Source: Alphaproteobacteria bacterium (GTDB lineage: Bacteria > Pseudomonadota > Alphaproteobacteria > Micropepsales > Micropepsaceae). From it: 64,000 nt of DNA. The notes beneath the pieces are model-generated. The model made no database searches and had not been told where the DNA came from. It saw only the letters and a list, made by a program, of their open reading frames with translations. Shown one piece after another: positions 24,959-33,970 of this stretch (positions within the stretch are counted from its first letter, which is position 1; every line of letters starts with the position of its first letter). The stretch spans positions 124,001 to 188,000 of the forward strand of contig JAFKEU010000008.1 in the NCBI GenBank assembly GCA_017308475.1. The letters run 5' to 3'. Both the position numbers and the translations under genes were made by a program.

Positions 24959-26389
24959 ATGCCTTTGACACTAGCCATTGTGGGAAGGCCGAACGTCGGC
25001 AAGTCCCGCCTGTTCAACCGCCTCGCAGGGCGTGCGGCGGCGATCGTACACGACACGCCTGGCGTTACCCGCGACCGCCAGGCGCTGGACGCCGATTTCG
25101 CCGGCCTGTCCCTGACGCTGATCGACACCGCCGGCTTCGAGGAAGCTGAAAGCGGCAGCCTGGCCCAGCGCATGACAAGCCAGACGGTTGCCGCCATCGC
25201 CGAGGCCGGCGCCCTGCTCTTCGTGATCGACGCGCGCGCCGGCGTGACCACCGGTGACGAGATCATCGCCCAGGCGCTGCACAAATCCGGCAAGCCGGTG
25301 ATCCTTCTGGCCAACAAATGCGAGGGCCGCACGCAACCCCTGGATGACGTCTATGCCCTGGGCTTCGGCGAGCCCATCCGCATCTCGGCCGAGCACAATC
25401 TGGGCATGGACGAGGTTGCCGATGCCCTGGCGCCGCTGGCCCCCGCTAGCCAGGCAGAACCGGCGGAGGACGAAGACCAGGGCTTCGAAGAAGCCGACGG
25501 CGATGAAAGCCCGGAAGAAGGCGCGCTGGATGAGGGCACGCCAGAAGAGGGCGCGGAAGTCCGCTATCTGGACCGGCCGCTGCGCCTGGCGCTGGTGGGC
25601 CGCCCCAATGTCGGCAAGTCCAGCCTGTTCAACCAGCTTCTGGGCGAGGAGCGCTCGCTGACCGGGCCGGAAGCCGGCCTGACGCGCGATGCCGTCACCG
25701 CGCCCTGGATGGTGGGGGACCGCCAGGTGCTGCTGCACGATACGGCGGGCCTGCGCAAGAAGGCGCGCGTGGCCGGCGAGACGCTGGAGGAGATGAGCGT
25801 CGCCTCGACGCTGGAGGCGATCCGCTTTGCCGACTGCGTGATCGTGATGATCGACGCAACCCAACCCTTCGAAAAGCAGGACCTCACCATCGCCGACAGG
25901 ATCGCGCGCGAGGGCCGCGCCATCGTCTTCGCGGTCAACAAATGGGACCTCTTGGAAAACAAGGCCGGCGCGATCAGCCGGATGCGGGAAAAGCTGGACC
26001 GGCTTTTGCCCCAGGTCGCGGGTGCGCCGCTGGTCGCCACCTCGGCGCGCACCGGCGAAGGGCTGGACAGGCTGGTGCCCGCGATCATGGAGGCGGACCG
26101 CGCCTGGAACACGCGCGTCGGCACCGCCACGCTGAACCGCTTCCTGGAAGCGGCGCTCACGCGCCACGCCCCGCCCGCCATTTCTGGGCGCCGCGTGCGC
26201 ATCCGCTACATGACACAGAGGAAGGCGCGCCCGCCTTCCTTCACCCTGTTCGGCAACCAGCTCGACGGGCTGCCCGAAGACTATCTGCGCTATCTGCAGA
26301 ACGGCCTGCGGGAGAATTTCGACCTGAAAGGTACGCCGCTGCGGTTCAACCTGCGCAATTCGAAGAACCCGTACGATCCGAAACGCTGA
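24959..26389 (+). CDS. der: Ribosome assembly GTPase Der (EngA)
   Basis: Tandem GTPase needed for 50S maturation. Two G domains each with a P-loop: GRPNVGKSRLFNRL near residue 9 and GRPNVGKSSLFNQLL near 216, the second with DTAGL and NKWD motifs, followed by the C-terminal KH-like domain (RIRYMTQRKARPPSF). The linker between G domains is unusually long and acidic (about residues 162-200, many Asp/Glu). 476 residues. The gap to bamB (24878-24958) is short, so co-transcription with bamB is plausible. Confidence 0.96.
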   Translation: MPLTLAIVGRPNVGKSRLFNRLAGRAAAIVHDTPGVTRDRQALDADFAGLSLTLIDTAGFEEAESGSLAQRMTSQTVAAIAEAGALLFVIDARAGVTTGDEIIAQALHKSGKPVILLANKCEGRTQPLDDVYALGFGEPIRISAEHNLGMDEVADALAPLAPASQAEPAEDEDQGFEEADGDESPEEGALDEGTPEEGAEVRYLDRPLRLALVGRPNVGKSSLFNQLLGEERSLTGPEAGLTRDAVTAPWMVGDRQVLLHDTAGLRKKARVAGETLEEMSVASTLEAIRFADCVIVMIDATQPFEKQDLTIADRIAREGRAIVFAVNKWDLLENKAGAISRMREKLDRLLPQVAGAPLVATSARTGEGLDRLVPAIMEADRAWNTRVGTATLNRFLEAALTRHAPPAISGRRVRIRYMTQRKARPPSFTLFGNQLDGLPEDYLRYLQNGLRENFDLKGTPLRFNLRNSKNPYDPKR

Positions 26390-26406
26390 TCGCGGCTCGC
26401 CGGGGA

Positions 26407-26431
26407 TGACATCGCGCCTTGCGCGATGTCA
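26407..26431. terminator. Symmetric hairpin between convergent der and SDR genes
   Basis: A perfect 11-bp stem TGACATCGCGC/GCGCGATGTCA (26407-26417, 26421-26431) with a 3-nt loop. It begins 17 nt after the der stop and includes the stop codon of the opposing SDR gene. No T-run follows on either strand, so it is a bidirectional terminator candidate rather than a textbook one. Confidence 0.55.
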
Positions 26432-27139
26432 CTTCTGAAAATTGATGATCGTCTCGTTCTTGTCATAGGCGGGCGAGAGCATCTCCACCACCTTGAACGC
26501 CATGTCCTCGGGCTTGACCAGATAGGCCGGGTCCTCGCCCGGCATCGCCTTCTGGCGCATCAGGGTGCGCATCGGCCCCGGATTGATCAGATTGACGCGA
26601 ATGGGCGTCTGCTCGCATTCGGCGGCATAGGTCAGCGCCAGGATCTCCAGCGCCGATTTCGACAGCGCATAGGCGCCCCAATAGGGAATGTGCTTGCGCG
26701 CCGCCCCGCTGGTCACGAACAAAACCCGCGCGGCATCCGACAGGCGAAACAGCGGATCGAGCGAACGGATCAGCCGCCAGTTGGCGGTGAGGTTCACGTC
26801 GATCACCTCCTGCCACACCTTGGGCTCCAGATGCGGCAGCGGCGTCAGCATGCCCAGCACACCGGCATTGGCGAACAGCGCGTCCAGCCTGCCCCAGCGC
26901 TCATGGATCGAGGCGCCCAGCCGGTCGATGGCGTCGAAGTCGCGCAGGTTCATCGGCACCAGCGTGGCCGTGCCGCCGATTTTCTGAATCTCGTCGTCAG
27001 TCTCTTCCAGCCCGCCCACGGTGCGCGCCACGCAGATCACATGCGCGCCCGCCCCCGCCAGGGCGATGGCGGCGGCCCTGCCGATGCCGCGGGAGGCGCC
27101 GGTAACGAGCGCGATACTGTTTTCCATTGTCTTTTGCAT
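26429..27139 (-). CDS. Short-chain dehydrogenase/reductase
   Basis: 236-residue classical SDR: TGASRGIG cofactor motif (13-20), NAG (91-93), catalytic S144, Y157 and K161 (YALSK). The C-terminal portion (RVNLINPGPMRTLMRQKAMPGED) resembles the YciK-like SDRs that follow purF in many alphaproteobacteria. Substrate unknown. Start at ATG 27139; a second ATG four codons later (27127) is equally possible because neither has a clear ribosome-binding site. A REP/MITE-like element separates it from purF upstream. Confidence 0.88.
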   Translation of the reverse strand: MQKTMENSIALVTGASRGIGRAAAIALAGAGAHVICVARTVGGLEETDDEIQKIGGTATLVPMNLRDFDAIDRLGASIHERWGRLDALFANAGVLGMLTPLPHLEPKVWQEVIDVNLTANWRLIRSLDPLFRLSDAARVLFVTSGAARKHIPYWGAYALSKSALEILALTYAAECEQTPIRVNLINPGPMRTLMRQKAMPGEDPAYLVKPEDMAFKVVEMLSPAYDKNETIINFQK

Positions 27140-27154
27140 GACGTCTTACTCTGA

Positions 27155-27286
27155 TTGTCATGGCCCGCGAATGCGGGCCATCCAGTTGCTACTGCTTCGT
27201 GGCTGCAGGCGAGGAAAGGCTGCTGTCTCTTATTGCGATATGGGAGGTTTGTCACCTGGGCGGCCCGCATTCGCGGGCCGTGACAA
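27155..27286. repeat. MITE/BIME-like element with 31-bp terminal inverted repeats
   Basis: The ends 27155-27185 and 27256-27286 are inverted copies, 28 of 31 positions matching, and each contains its own palindrome (TGGCCCGC-GAAT-GCGGGCCA on the left, CGGCCCGC-ATTC-GCGGGCCG on the right). The 70-bp middle has no coding signal. The conserved ends CTGGATGGCCCG and CGGGCCATGACAA match those of the palindrome at 4367-4424. It lies between purF and the downstream SDR gene, where paired hairpins could stabilise or end the purF mRNA. No target-site duplication is obvious. Confidence 0.75.
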
Positions 27287-27292
27287 ACCGGA

Positions 27293-28786
27293 TCAGGCCA
27301 CGTCGGCCAGCAGCGAAAGCTGGCGCGTGCCGCCCGAAACGTCGGTCAGCGAAATCGGATAGTCGCCCGAGAAGCAGGCGTCGCAAAAGCGCGGAGACGC
27401 CGCCGCGCGCCCGGCCTGGCCCATCGCGCGGTAAAGCCCGTCCATCGAGATGAAGGCCAGGCTGTCGGCGCCGATGAAGCGGCGCATCTGCTCCACATCC
27501 ATGCGGTGGGCCAGAAGCTCGCCGGTATTGGGCGTGTCCACGCCATAGAAGCAGGAATGGGTGGTCGGCGGCGAAGAGACGCGGAAATGCACCTCGGCGG
27601 CCCCCGCCTCGCGCACCATCTCGACGATCTTTTTCGATGTGGTGCCGCGTACGATGGAATCGTCCACCAGCACCACGCGCTTACCCTTCAGCTTGGCGCG
27701 GTTGGGGCTGTGTTTCAGCCGCACGCCCAGATGGCGGATGGATTCGGAAGGCTCGATGAAGGTGCGGCCGACATAATGGTTGCGGATGATGCCGAATTCA
27801 AAGGGGATTCCCGCGGCGTTGGCATAGCCCAGCGCGGCAGGCACGCCCGAATCGGGCACCGGGATCACCATGTCGGCGTTGGCCGGTGCCTCGGCCGCCA
27901 GCACCTGGCCGATGCTCTTGCGCGCATCGTAGACGCTGTGGCTTTCCATCACCGAGTCGGGCCGCGCGAAATAGATATATTCGAAGACGCAGAAACGGTG
28001 CGGCTGCGGTGCGAACGGAAAATGGCTGGTGATGCCGTCCTTGTCGACCACCACCACCTCGCCAGGCTTCACGTCGCGCACATAATGGGCGCCGATGATA
28101 TCCAACGCGCAGCTCTCGCTGGCGAAGATGGGCGAACCGTCCAGGTCGCCCAGGACCAGCGGACGCACACCATGCGGGTCGCGGATGCCGATCAGCTTCT
28201 TGGAGGTCAGCGCCACCAGCGAATAAGCCCCTTCCACCTGGACCAGCGCGTCGATCAGCCGGTCGACGATGCGCTTCTTGGTGCTGCGCGCGGTCAGGTG
28301 GACGATTGTCTCGGTGTCCGACGTGGACTGGAAGATCGCGCCCTGCTCCACCAGCTCGCTGCGCAGGACATGGGCGTTGGTCAGGTTGCCGTTGTGGGCG
28401 ATGGCGATGCCGCCGCCCGCCAGGTCGGCGAAGATGGGCTGGATGTTGCGATGGTTGGAGCCGCCTGCAGTGGAATAGCGCACATGGCCCACCGCGAAGT
28501 TACCCTTAAGGTTCTTGGCGGCGTCCGACTTGCGGCCGAAGGCGTCACCCACCAGGCCCTTGTGGCGTTCGGCGATGAATTGGCCATTGTCGAAGGTGAC
28601 GATGCCCGCCGCCTCCTGTCCGCGGTGCTGCAGGGCATGCAGCCCCAAGACCGACAGCGCGCCGGCATCGGCATGGTTGTAGATGCCGAATACGCCACAT
28701 TCCTCATGCAGCGTGTCCGCGTCGAATATGGGATCTTCGCCTTCCTGGCCGGTCATGGCGTCCGTATCATGGACAGCATCGCTCAC
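27293..28786 (-). CDS. purF: Amidophosphoribosyltransferase PurF
   Basis: First step of purine synthesis: makes 5-phosphoribosylamine from PRPP and glutamine. 497 residues with an N-terminal propeptide to be removed before the nucleophile Cys30 (EECGVFGIYNH), the class II glutaminase core (HNGNLTNA, SDTETI) and the phosphoribosyltransferase motif VVLVDDSIVRGTTS. Two C-terminal Cys (FCDACF) suggest the usual Fe-S type. Start is GTG at 28786, overlapping the cvpA stop (GTGA); an ATG lies ten codons in. Confidence 0.96.
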   Translation of the reverse strand: MSDAVHDTDAMTGQEGEDPIFDADTLHEECGVFGIYNHADAGALSVLGLHALQHRGQEAAGIVTFDNGQFIAERHKGLVGDAFGRKSDAAKNLKGNFAVGHVRYSTAGGSNHRNIQPIFADLAGGGIAIAHNGNLTNAHVLRSELVEQGAIFQSTSDTETIVHLTARSTKKRIVDRLIDALVQVEGAYSLVALTSKKLIGIRDPHGVRPLVLGDLDGSPIFASESCALDIIGAHYVRDVKPGEVVVVDKDGITSHFPFAPQPHRFCVFEYIYFARPDSVMESHSVYDARKSIGQVLAAEAPANADMVIPVPDSGVPAALGYANAAGIPFEFGIIRNHYVGRTFIEPSESIRHLGVRLKHSPNRAKLKGKRVVLVDDSIVRGTTSKKIVEMVREAGAAEVHFRVSSPPTTHSCFYGVDTPNTGELLAHRMDVEQMRRFIGADSLAFISMDGLYRAMGQAGRAAASPRFCDACFSGDYPISLTDVSGGTRQLSLLADVA

Positions 28787-29502
28787 TTGCCGTTCCCCGT
28801 CGCCTCGATGAGCTTGTCTAGCGCCTGGCGGTCCTGGGCGCCATAGCGTTTTGCGCCCTTCTGCGTCCCCTGTTGCTGCATTGCTGCCGGACTGGCGGAA
28901 TCTGTGGCAGCATTGCGGCGAATGATGTCCGCAAGCGGGTCACTGTGTCGCGTTTGCCGCGCAGCCGGTTCCTGCCGGACTGTTTCCGTCCGGGGCTGGA
29001 TGGCGGCCACATTGTGCGGCTGGCCCGGAACCAGCGACAGCATCACTTCCGACGTCGCCTGCACCGCCGGCAAAAGCCGCGCCTGGGTCACCCAGCGCGG
29101 CTGCTGGCGGATCGGCACGAAATAGGTGAAGGCCAGATAGGCCATCCCGATCACCACCATGCCGCGAACCACGCCAAAGGCCACGCCCAGCGCGCGGTCG
29201 AGCGGCCCGATGGGAGAATTCTTCACGCTCTGGGCGAAGCGGTGGCTCATGAAGGCCAGGGGAATGAACACCGCCAGGAACACGCCCGCATAGGCCAGCA
29301 GGTTGGCCAGCCACCAGGCCGCCACCAGGCTGTGGGTCAAGGGAATGAAATAGGGCCCCAGATAGAGACAGGCAAACGCCGCCGCCACCCACTCGAACAC
29401 CGACAGCGTCTCGGCCAGGAAGCCGCGCCAGACGGCATAGCCGGTCGAGATCAGTATGACCGCCACGATCAGGAAGTCGGCGAAGCTGAACGAGAGGCTC
29501 AT
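28783..29502 (-). CDS. cvpA: CvpA family membrane protein
   Basis: 239-residue inner-membrane protein; homologues are linked to colicin V production, biofilm and envelope stress. About four hydrophobic helices fill residues 9-125 (FADFLIVAVILISTGYAVWRG is the first), followed by a long polar, Gln/Arg-rich cytoplasmic or periplasmic tail. radA-cvpA-purF is a standard alphaproteobacterial arrangement, and both junctions here are overlapping stop/start codons. The biochemical function of the family is not settled. Confidence 0.92.
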   Translation of the reverse strand: MSLSFSFADFLIVAVILISTGYAVWRGFLAETLSVFEWVAAAFACLYLGPYFIPLTHSLVAAWWLANLLAYAGVFLAVFIPLAFMSHRFAQSVKNSPIGPLDRALGVAFGVVRGMVVIGMAYLAFTYFVPIRQQPRWVTQARLLPAVQATSEVMLSLVPGQPHNVAAIQPRTETVRQEPAARQTRHSDPLADIIRRNAATDSASPAAMQQQGTQKGAKRYGAQDRQALDKLIEATGNGK

Positions 29503-30914
29503 GATTCGATTGTAGCACGCCGGACGGGGCGGGACCCCGCTTGTGGTCCAAAACGGAGCAGGTCGGCCACGCTGGCGATTTCCGTTAACGAAAGGCCCGC
29601 CGCTTCCACCCGCGTGCCCTTGGGCACAAAGGCGGATTTGAAGCCCAGCTTGGCGGCCTCCTTCAGGCGGCTTTCAGCCTGGGGTACCGGGCGAATGTCG
29701 CCCGACAGGCTGATTTCGCCGAAAAACACGCTGTCGCGAGGCAAGGGCTCTCCACCAAAGGACGAAACCAGCGCCACCGCCGCGGCCAGGTCCGCCGCCG
29801 GCTCGCCGATCTTCAGGCCCCCGGCGATGTTCAGATAGACGTCCGAGGCCCCGATTCCAACCCCGGCCCCACTTCCAAGCCCACAATGCGCGTCCAGTAC
29901 CGCCAGGATCATGGCCAGCCGGCCCGTGTCCCAGCCCACCACCGCCCGGCGCGGCGTGCCATAGGATGTGGGGCTGACCAGCGCCTGGATCTCGCACAAC
30001 AGGGGCCGCGTACCTTCCAGCCCGGCAAACACCGCCGTGCCGGGTGCGGCGGATGCGCGATCGCCCAGGAACAGTGCCGACGGGTTGGCGACCTCGGCCA
30101 GGCCCTTGCCGGTCATCTCGAACACCCCGATCTCGTCGGTGGCGCCGAAGCGGTTCTTGACGGCGCGCAGCACGCGGAAGTGATGGCCGCGCTCACCCTC
30201 GAAATAGAGCACCGCATCGACCAGATGCTCGACCTGCTTGGGGCCGGCGATCTGGCCGTCCTTGGTGACATGGCCGACCAGAATCAGCGCCGCGCCCGAC
30301 GCCTTGGCATAGCGGACAAGATCGAAGCTGGCGGTGCGCACCTGGGCAATGGTGCCGGGCGCGGCATCCAGCGCGCCGGTCCACAGGGTCTGGATGGAAT
30401 CGATGGCGACGATGCCGGGGGGATGACCCGCCTCGATGGTGGCCAGGATGTCTTCGACACAGGTGGCCGCCCCCAGCATCAGGGGCGCCGCGGAAAGGCC
30501 CATGCGGGCGGCGCGCATCCGCACCTGGCCCATCGCCTCTTCGCCCGAGATATAGACCGCATGGCCGCCGGCCTTCGCATATTCGCCCAGCGCCTGCAGG
30601 ATCAGGGTGGACTTGCCGATGCCCGGATCGCCGCCCACCAGCAGCGCCGAGCCCGCCACCAGTCCGCCCCCGGTGACGCGGTCGAACTCGGCCACACCGG
30701 TGACGCGGCGGGGCGGCGGCGCGTCCTCGGTCTTCAGGTCTTCCAGCGGGAAGCGGCGGCCCTTGCTGCGCCGCGTGGCACCCGAACCCAGCGGCGGCGC
30801 GGCGCCTTCCTCCACGATGGTGTTCCAGCCGCCGCAGGATTCGCACTTGCCCGCCCACTTGGCCGTGGCGGCACCGCAGGACTGGCAGACGTAAGAAGCG
30901 GAGGACTTGGCCAT
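29499..30914 (-). CDS. radA: DNA repair protein RadA
   Basis: RecA-like, DnaB-type branch-migration ATPase acting in recombination. 471 residues: N-terminal zinc finger with C10, C13, C24 and C27 (CQSCG, CESCG), Walker A GGDPGIGKST (94-103), the RadA-specific KNRFG motif (RAVKNRFGATDEIG) and a C-terminal Lon-protease-like domain without catalytic serine. ATG 30914 is the natural start. Overlaps cvpA by 4 nt. Confidence 0.96.
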   Translation of the reverse strand: MAKSSASYVCQSCGAATAKWAGKCESCGGWNTIVEEGAAPPLGSGATRRSKGRRFPLEDLKTEDAPPPRRVTGVAEFDRVTGGGLVAGSALLVGGDPGIGKSTLILQALGEYAKAGGHAVYISGEEAMGQVRMRAARMGLSAAPLMLGAATCVEDILATIEAGHPPGIVAIDSIQTLWTGALDAAPGTIAQVRTASFDLVRYAKASGAALILVGHVTKDGQIAGPKQVEHLVDAVLYFEGERGHHFRVLRAVKNRFGATDEIGVFEMTGKGLAEVANPSALFLGDRASAAPGTAVFAGLEGTRPLLCEIQALVSPTSYGTPRRAVVGWDTGRLAMILAVLDAHCGLGSGAGVGIGASDVYLNIAGGLKIGEPAADLAAAVALVSSFGGEPLPRDSVFFGEISLSGDIRPVPQAESRLKEAAKLGFKSAFVPKGTRVEAAGLSLTEIASVADLLRFGPQAGSRPVRRATIES

Positions 30915-30934
30915 GAGTCGTTATACCACGGCCG

Positions 30935-31324
30935 TCAAGTCGCCGTGGCGTCCTCAGGTCCGATCAGGGACTGCGAAGAACCGTCGCCGATCCTGACGCC
31001 TTCCAGGGCAAAGGGATCGACGCCGTCCAGGCAGGCGACATTGAATCCGTACAGCGTCGGATTGCTGCGCCTTTGATGGTGCGTGTAGATGCCGCACACC
31101 TTGCAGAAGTAATGCTTCGCGGTCCTGGTGTTCCATTGATAGAGGGTCAGCATTCCAGCGCCCTTCAGCACCTTGAATCCGCGCAACGGAACCGACGCCA
31201 TGATTGCGCCTTTGCGGCGGCACAGCGAACAGTCGCAGCGCCGCAAATCCTCGAGCCCGTTCTCCAGCTCGACCTCGAAGACGACGGCGCCGCAGTGACA
31301 CTGACCACTCCACGTCTCCGCCAT
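30935..31324 (-). CDS. GFA/CENP-V family zinc-binding protein
   Basis: 129-residue member of the glutathione-dependent formaldehyde-activating (GFA) fold. Cysteine ligands are in place: CHCG (C9, C11), CDCSLC and CKVCGIY, with the typical GAIMASVPLRGFKVLKG strand pair. The founder's formaldehyde activity has been questioned and most members have no known substrate. It lies between mlaF and radA, one nt after the mlaF stop, perhaps an insertion into a conserved operon. Confidence 0.85.
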   Translation of the reverse strand: MAETWSGQCHCGAVVFEVELENGLEDLRRCDCSLCRRKGAIMASVPLRGFKVLKGAGMLTLYQWNTRTAKHYFCKVCGIYTHHQRRSNPTLYGFNVACLDGVDPFALEGVRIGDGSSQSLIGPEDATAT

Positions 31325-31325
31325 G

Positions 31326-32093
31326 TCAGGCTTTCACCGCCATCTTGATCGGACCTTCGGCGCGACCGTGGATGAACTGCTCGACATACGGATTGCCCGA
31401 ACGATCGATCTCCGCGGTCGGACCCTGCCAGATGATCCTGCCGCCATAGATCATGGCGATGCGGTCGGAAATCTTGCGCGCGCTGGCCATGTCGTGGGTG
31501 ATCGACAGGGTGGTGGCGCCTACGTCCTTCACGGTCGACACGATCAGTTCGTTGATCACATCGGCCATGATCGGGTCCAGACCGGTGGTTGGCTCGTCGA
31601 AGAAGATGATCTCCGGATCGGCGGCGATGGCGCGGGCCAGGCCGACGCGCTTCTGCATGCCGCCCGACAGTTCGGCCGGCGACAGGAAAGCCACATCCTC
31701 GGGCAGCCCCACCTTGGCCAGCTTCTGGATGGCGATGTCGCGGGCGGGCTTGCGCGCCATCCCGCGCCCCTGAATGAGCCCGAAGGCGACATTCTCCCAC
31801 ACCGGCAGGCTGTCGAACAAAGCTGCGCCCTGGAACAGCATGCCGAACTTCCTCATCACCCGGTCGCGGGCCGCGCCATTGATGTGCGTGACCTCTTCGC
31901 CGTCCACCAGGATGGTGCCCTCGTCCGGGCGGATGATGCCCAGGACCGACTTGATCATCACCGACTTGCCGGTGCCCGAACCGCCGATCACCACCAGCGA
32001 CGAGCCCTTTTCGATGACAAGGTCGATCCCGTCCAACACCACCTTGGAGCCGAACCGTTTCTTGACGCCGCGAAGTTCGATCTTGGCCGTCAT
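31326..32093 (-). CDS. mlaF: MlaF-like ABC transporter ATP-binding protein
   Basis: ATPase of a retrograde or anterograde phospholipid (Mla/Mce-type) transporter. 255 residues: Walker A GGSGTGKS (37-44), signature LSGGMQKRVGLARA, Walker B IIFFDEPTTGLDP, and His switch (SITHDM). The frame is open 18 codons upstream but ATG 32093 overlaps the mlaE stop as ATGA and fits the family. Its partner permease MlaE is immediately upstream. No mlaD (MCE domain) gene follows here, so the substrate-binding component must be encoded elsewhere. Confidence 0.92.
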   Translation of the reverse strand: MTAKIELRGVKKRFGSKVVLDGIDLVIEKGSSLVVIGGSGTGKSVMIKSVLGIIRPDEGTILVDGEEVTHINGAARDRVMRKFGMLFQGAALFDSLPVWENVAFGLIQGRGMARKPARDIAIQKLAKVGLPEDVAFLSPAELSGGMQKRVGLARAIAADPEIIFFDEPTTGLDPIMADVINELIVSTVKDVGATTLSITHDMASARKISDRIAMIYGGRIIWQGPTAEIDRSGNPYVEQFIHGRAEGPIKMAVKA

Positions 32094-32863
32094 GTGTGAA
32101 ACAGGACCGCTGTCAGGACGAAGTCGGCGGCCAGGATCAGAATGCACGACGATACCACCGCGTTGGTGGTGGCCGCGCCCACGCCCTGCGCGCCGCCGCG
32201 TGAATGAAAACCGTTGAAACAGCCCATCAGGGCGATGATGAAGCCGAACACCGCCGCCTTGATCAGGCCCGAATTGATGTCGGAATTGGTGGCGAAATCC
32301 ACCGTGTTCTTGAGATAGGTGGAACCGGTGAAGCCCAGATTCTCGGTGGCCACAATATAGCCGCCGAAGACGCCGATGGAATCGCCCACCGCGGTCAGGA
32401 TCGGCATGGTCACGACCGCCGCCAGGATGCGCGGCACCACCAGATACTTCACCGGATTGGTCGCCAGCGTGGTCAGCGCGTCGATCTGCTCGGTCACCTT
32501 CATGGTGCCGATCTCGGCCGCGATGGCCGCGGCGACGCGGCCCGCCACCATCAGGCCGGCGATCACCGGGCCCAGTTCGCGGGTGATGCCAAGGACCACG
32601 ATCTGCGGCACGATGGATTCGGCACCATAACGGTTGCCGCCCAGATAGATCTGCAGCGCCAGCACGCCGCCGGTGAAGAAGGCGGTCAGCCCCACCACCG
32701 GCAGCGAGAAATAGCCGATGCGCATCACCTGCTGCAGGAACAGGCGCCCATAGACCGGCGGGCTGACCACGGCGGCCAGCGCACTGCCGGTGAAGATGGC
32801 CAGCCGCCCGATCGCCGCCAGCAGGGAAAGGACGGCGCGGCCGATCAGCGCGAAAATATTCAT
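32090..32863 (-). CDS. mlaE: MlaE-like ABC transporter permease
   Basis: 257-residue permease of the MlaE/YrbE family; about five to six membrane helices. Conserved stretches include LQQVMRIGYFSLPVVGLTAF, ITRELGPVIAGLMVAGRV and the EQIDAL coupling helix (KVTEQIDALTTLATNP). ATG 32863 overlaps the alr stop; a longer upstream frame has no membrane-protein character. Works with the downstream mlaF ATPase in lipid transport across the envelope. Confidence 0.94.
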   Translation of the reverse strand: MNIFALIGRAVLSLLAAIGRLAIFTGSALAAVVSPPVYGRLFLQQVMRIGYFSLPVVGLTAFFTGGVLALQIYLGGNRYGAESIVPQIVVLGITRELGPVIAGLMVAGRVAAAIAAEIGTMKVTEQIDALTTLATNPVKYLVVPRILAAVVTMPILTAVGDSIGVFGGYIVATENLGFTGSTYLKNTVDFATNSDINSGLIKAAVFGFIIALMGCFNGFHSRGGAQGVGAATTNAVVSSCILILAADFVLTAVLFHT

Positions 32864-33957
32864 GGCGCCTCGTCCTGGTAATGGCGCGGCACGCGGCGCG
32901 ACAGGCGGGTCAGTATCTCGTACTCGTTGGTACCGGCGGCCTCGGCGGCGTCGCGCAGGGTAATGGTGTCGCCCAGAATCTCGACCGGGTCGCCCACGCG
33001 CGGCTGCTCGATCAGGTTGGTGATGTCCAGGGTCACAAGATCCATCGACACGCGGCCCGCGAACGGCGCGCGCGCGCCGCGAAACGCGGCCGCGCCACGG
33101 CCCGACGCGGTGCGCGGGACGCCGTCGGCATAACCAGTGGCGACGGTGGCAAGCATGGTGGGCTTTCCGGCTCGGAAGGTGGCTCCGTAGCCAACGCACT
33201 CCCCCTTGTCAATTCGCCGGACCTGCAGGACCTTCGCGGTCAGCACCGTGGCAGTGCGAAAGGGATTTTCGCCGGCAATAGCGGGACTTCCACCGTAAAG
33301 CGCCACGCCGGGCCGCACCAGGTCGAAATGATACTCCTTGCCCAGCACCACGCCGGCCGATGCGGCAAGGCTGGCGGGCGTCGGCGGGAGCATCGCCAGC
33401 GCGGCGCGAAAGCGTTCCAGCTGCATGCGGTTCATCGCATGGGCCGGCTCGTCGCTTAACGCCAGGTGGCTCATCACCAATACGAGGTTGATGCCGTTCA
33501 GCCGCTGCGGCTCGCCGGCCAGCACCGAAAGCTCCTCTCCGGGCAGGCCCAGCCGGCTCATGCCGGTATCGACATGCAGCGCCGCCTCCAGCGTGCCTTT
33601 CGCCGCCACCGCCGACCACACCGCGACATCGGCCAGGCTGTTCAGCACCGGGATCAGGGAAAAGGACAGAAGCGCGGGCACCGCATCGGCCGGCGCTCCG
33701 TCCAGAACGAAGATGCGCGCGCCCGGCAGAAGCTTTCTGAGCGCCACGCCCTCCTCGAGCCGTGCCACGAAGAAGGTCTGGCAACCCGCCGCCGCCAGCG
33801 CCGGCGCGATCCTTGCCATCCCCAGGCCATAGGCGTCCGCCTTCACTACGCCGGCCGCAACTGCCGGTCCGCACAGCCGCCGCACGGTGCGCCAGTTGGC
33901 GGCGATGGCGTCCAGGCGGACGGTCAGGTGCGCCGCTTCGAAGTCTGGCTCGGTCAT
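32860..33957 (-). CDS. alr: Alanine racemase
   Basis: PLP-dependent interconversion of L- and D-alanine for peptidoglycan. 365 residues with the PLP lysine K39 in VVKADAYGLG, the second catalytic base region in CVGYGATF, and the C-terminal beta-domain (GRVSMDLVTLDITN). ATG 33957. It lies upstream of mlaE and downstream of a small membrane-anchored protein. Alanine racemase beside dnaB and radA is a recurrent alphaproteobacterial context. Confidence 0.95.
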   Translation of the reverse strand: MTEPDFEAAHLTVRLDAIAANWRTVRRLCGPAVAAGVVKADAYGLGMARIAPALAAAGCQTFFVARLEEGVALRKLLPGARIFVLDGAPADAVPALLSFSLIPVLNSLADVAVWSAVAAKGTLEAALHVDTGMSRLGLPGEELSVLAGEPQRLNGINLVLVMSHLALSDEPAHAMNRMQLERFRAALAMLPPTPASLAASAGVVLGKEYHFDLVRPGVALYGGSPAIAGENPFRTATVLTAKVLQVRRIDKGECVGYGATFRAGKPTMLATVATGYADGVPRTASGRGAAAFRGARAPFAGRVSMDLVTLDITNLIEQPRVGDPVEILGDTITLRDAAEAAGTNEYEILTRLSRRVPRHYQDEAP

Positions 33958-33970
33958 GCCGGTGGGTTTC

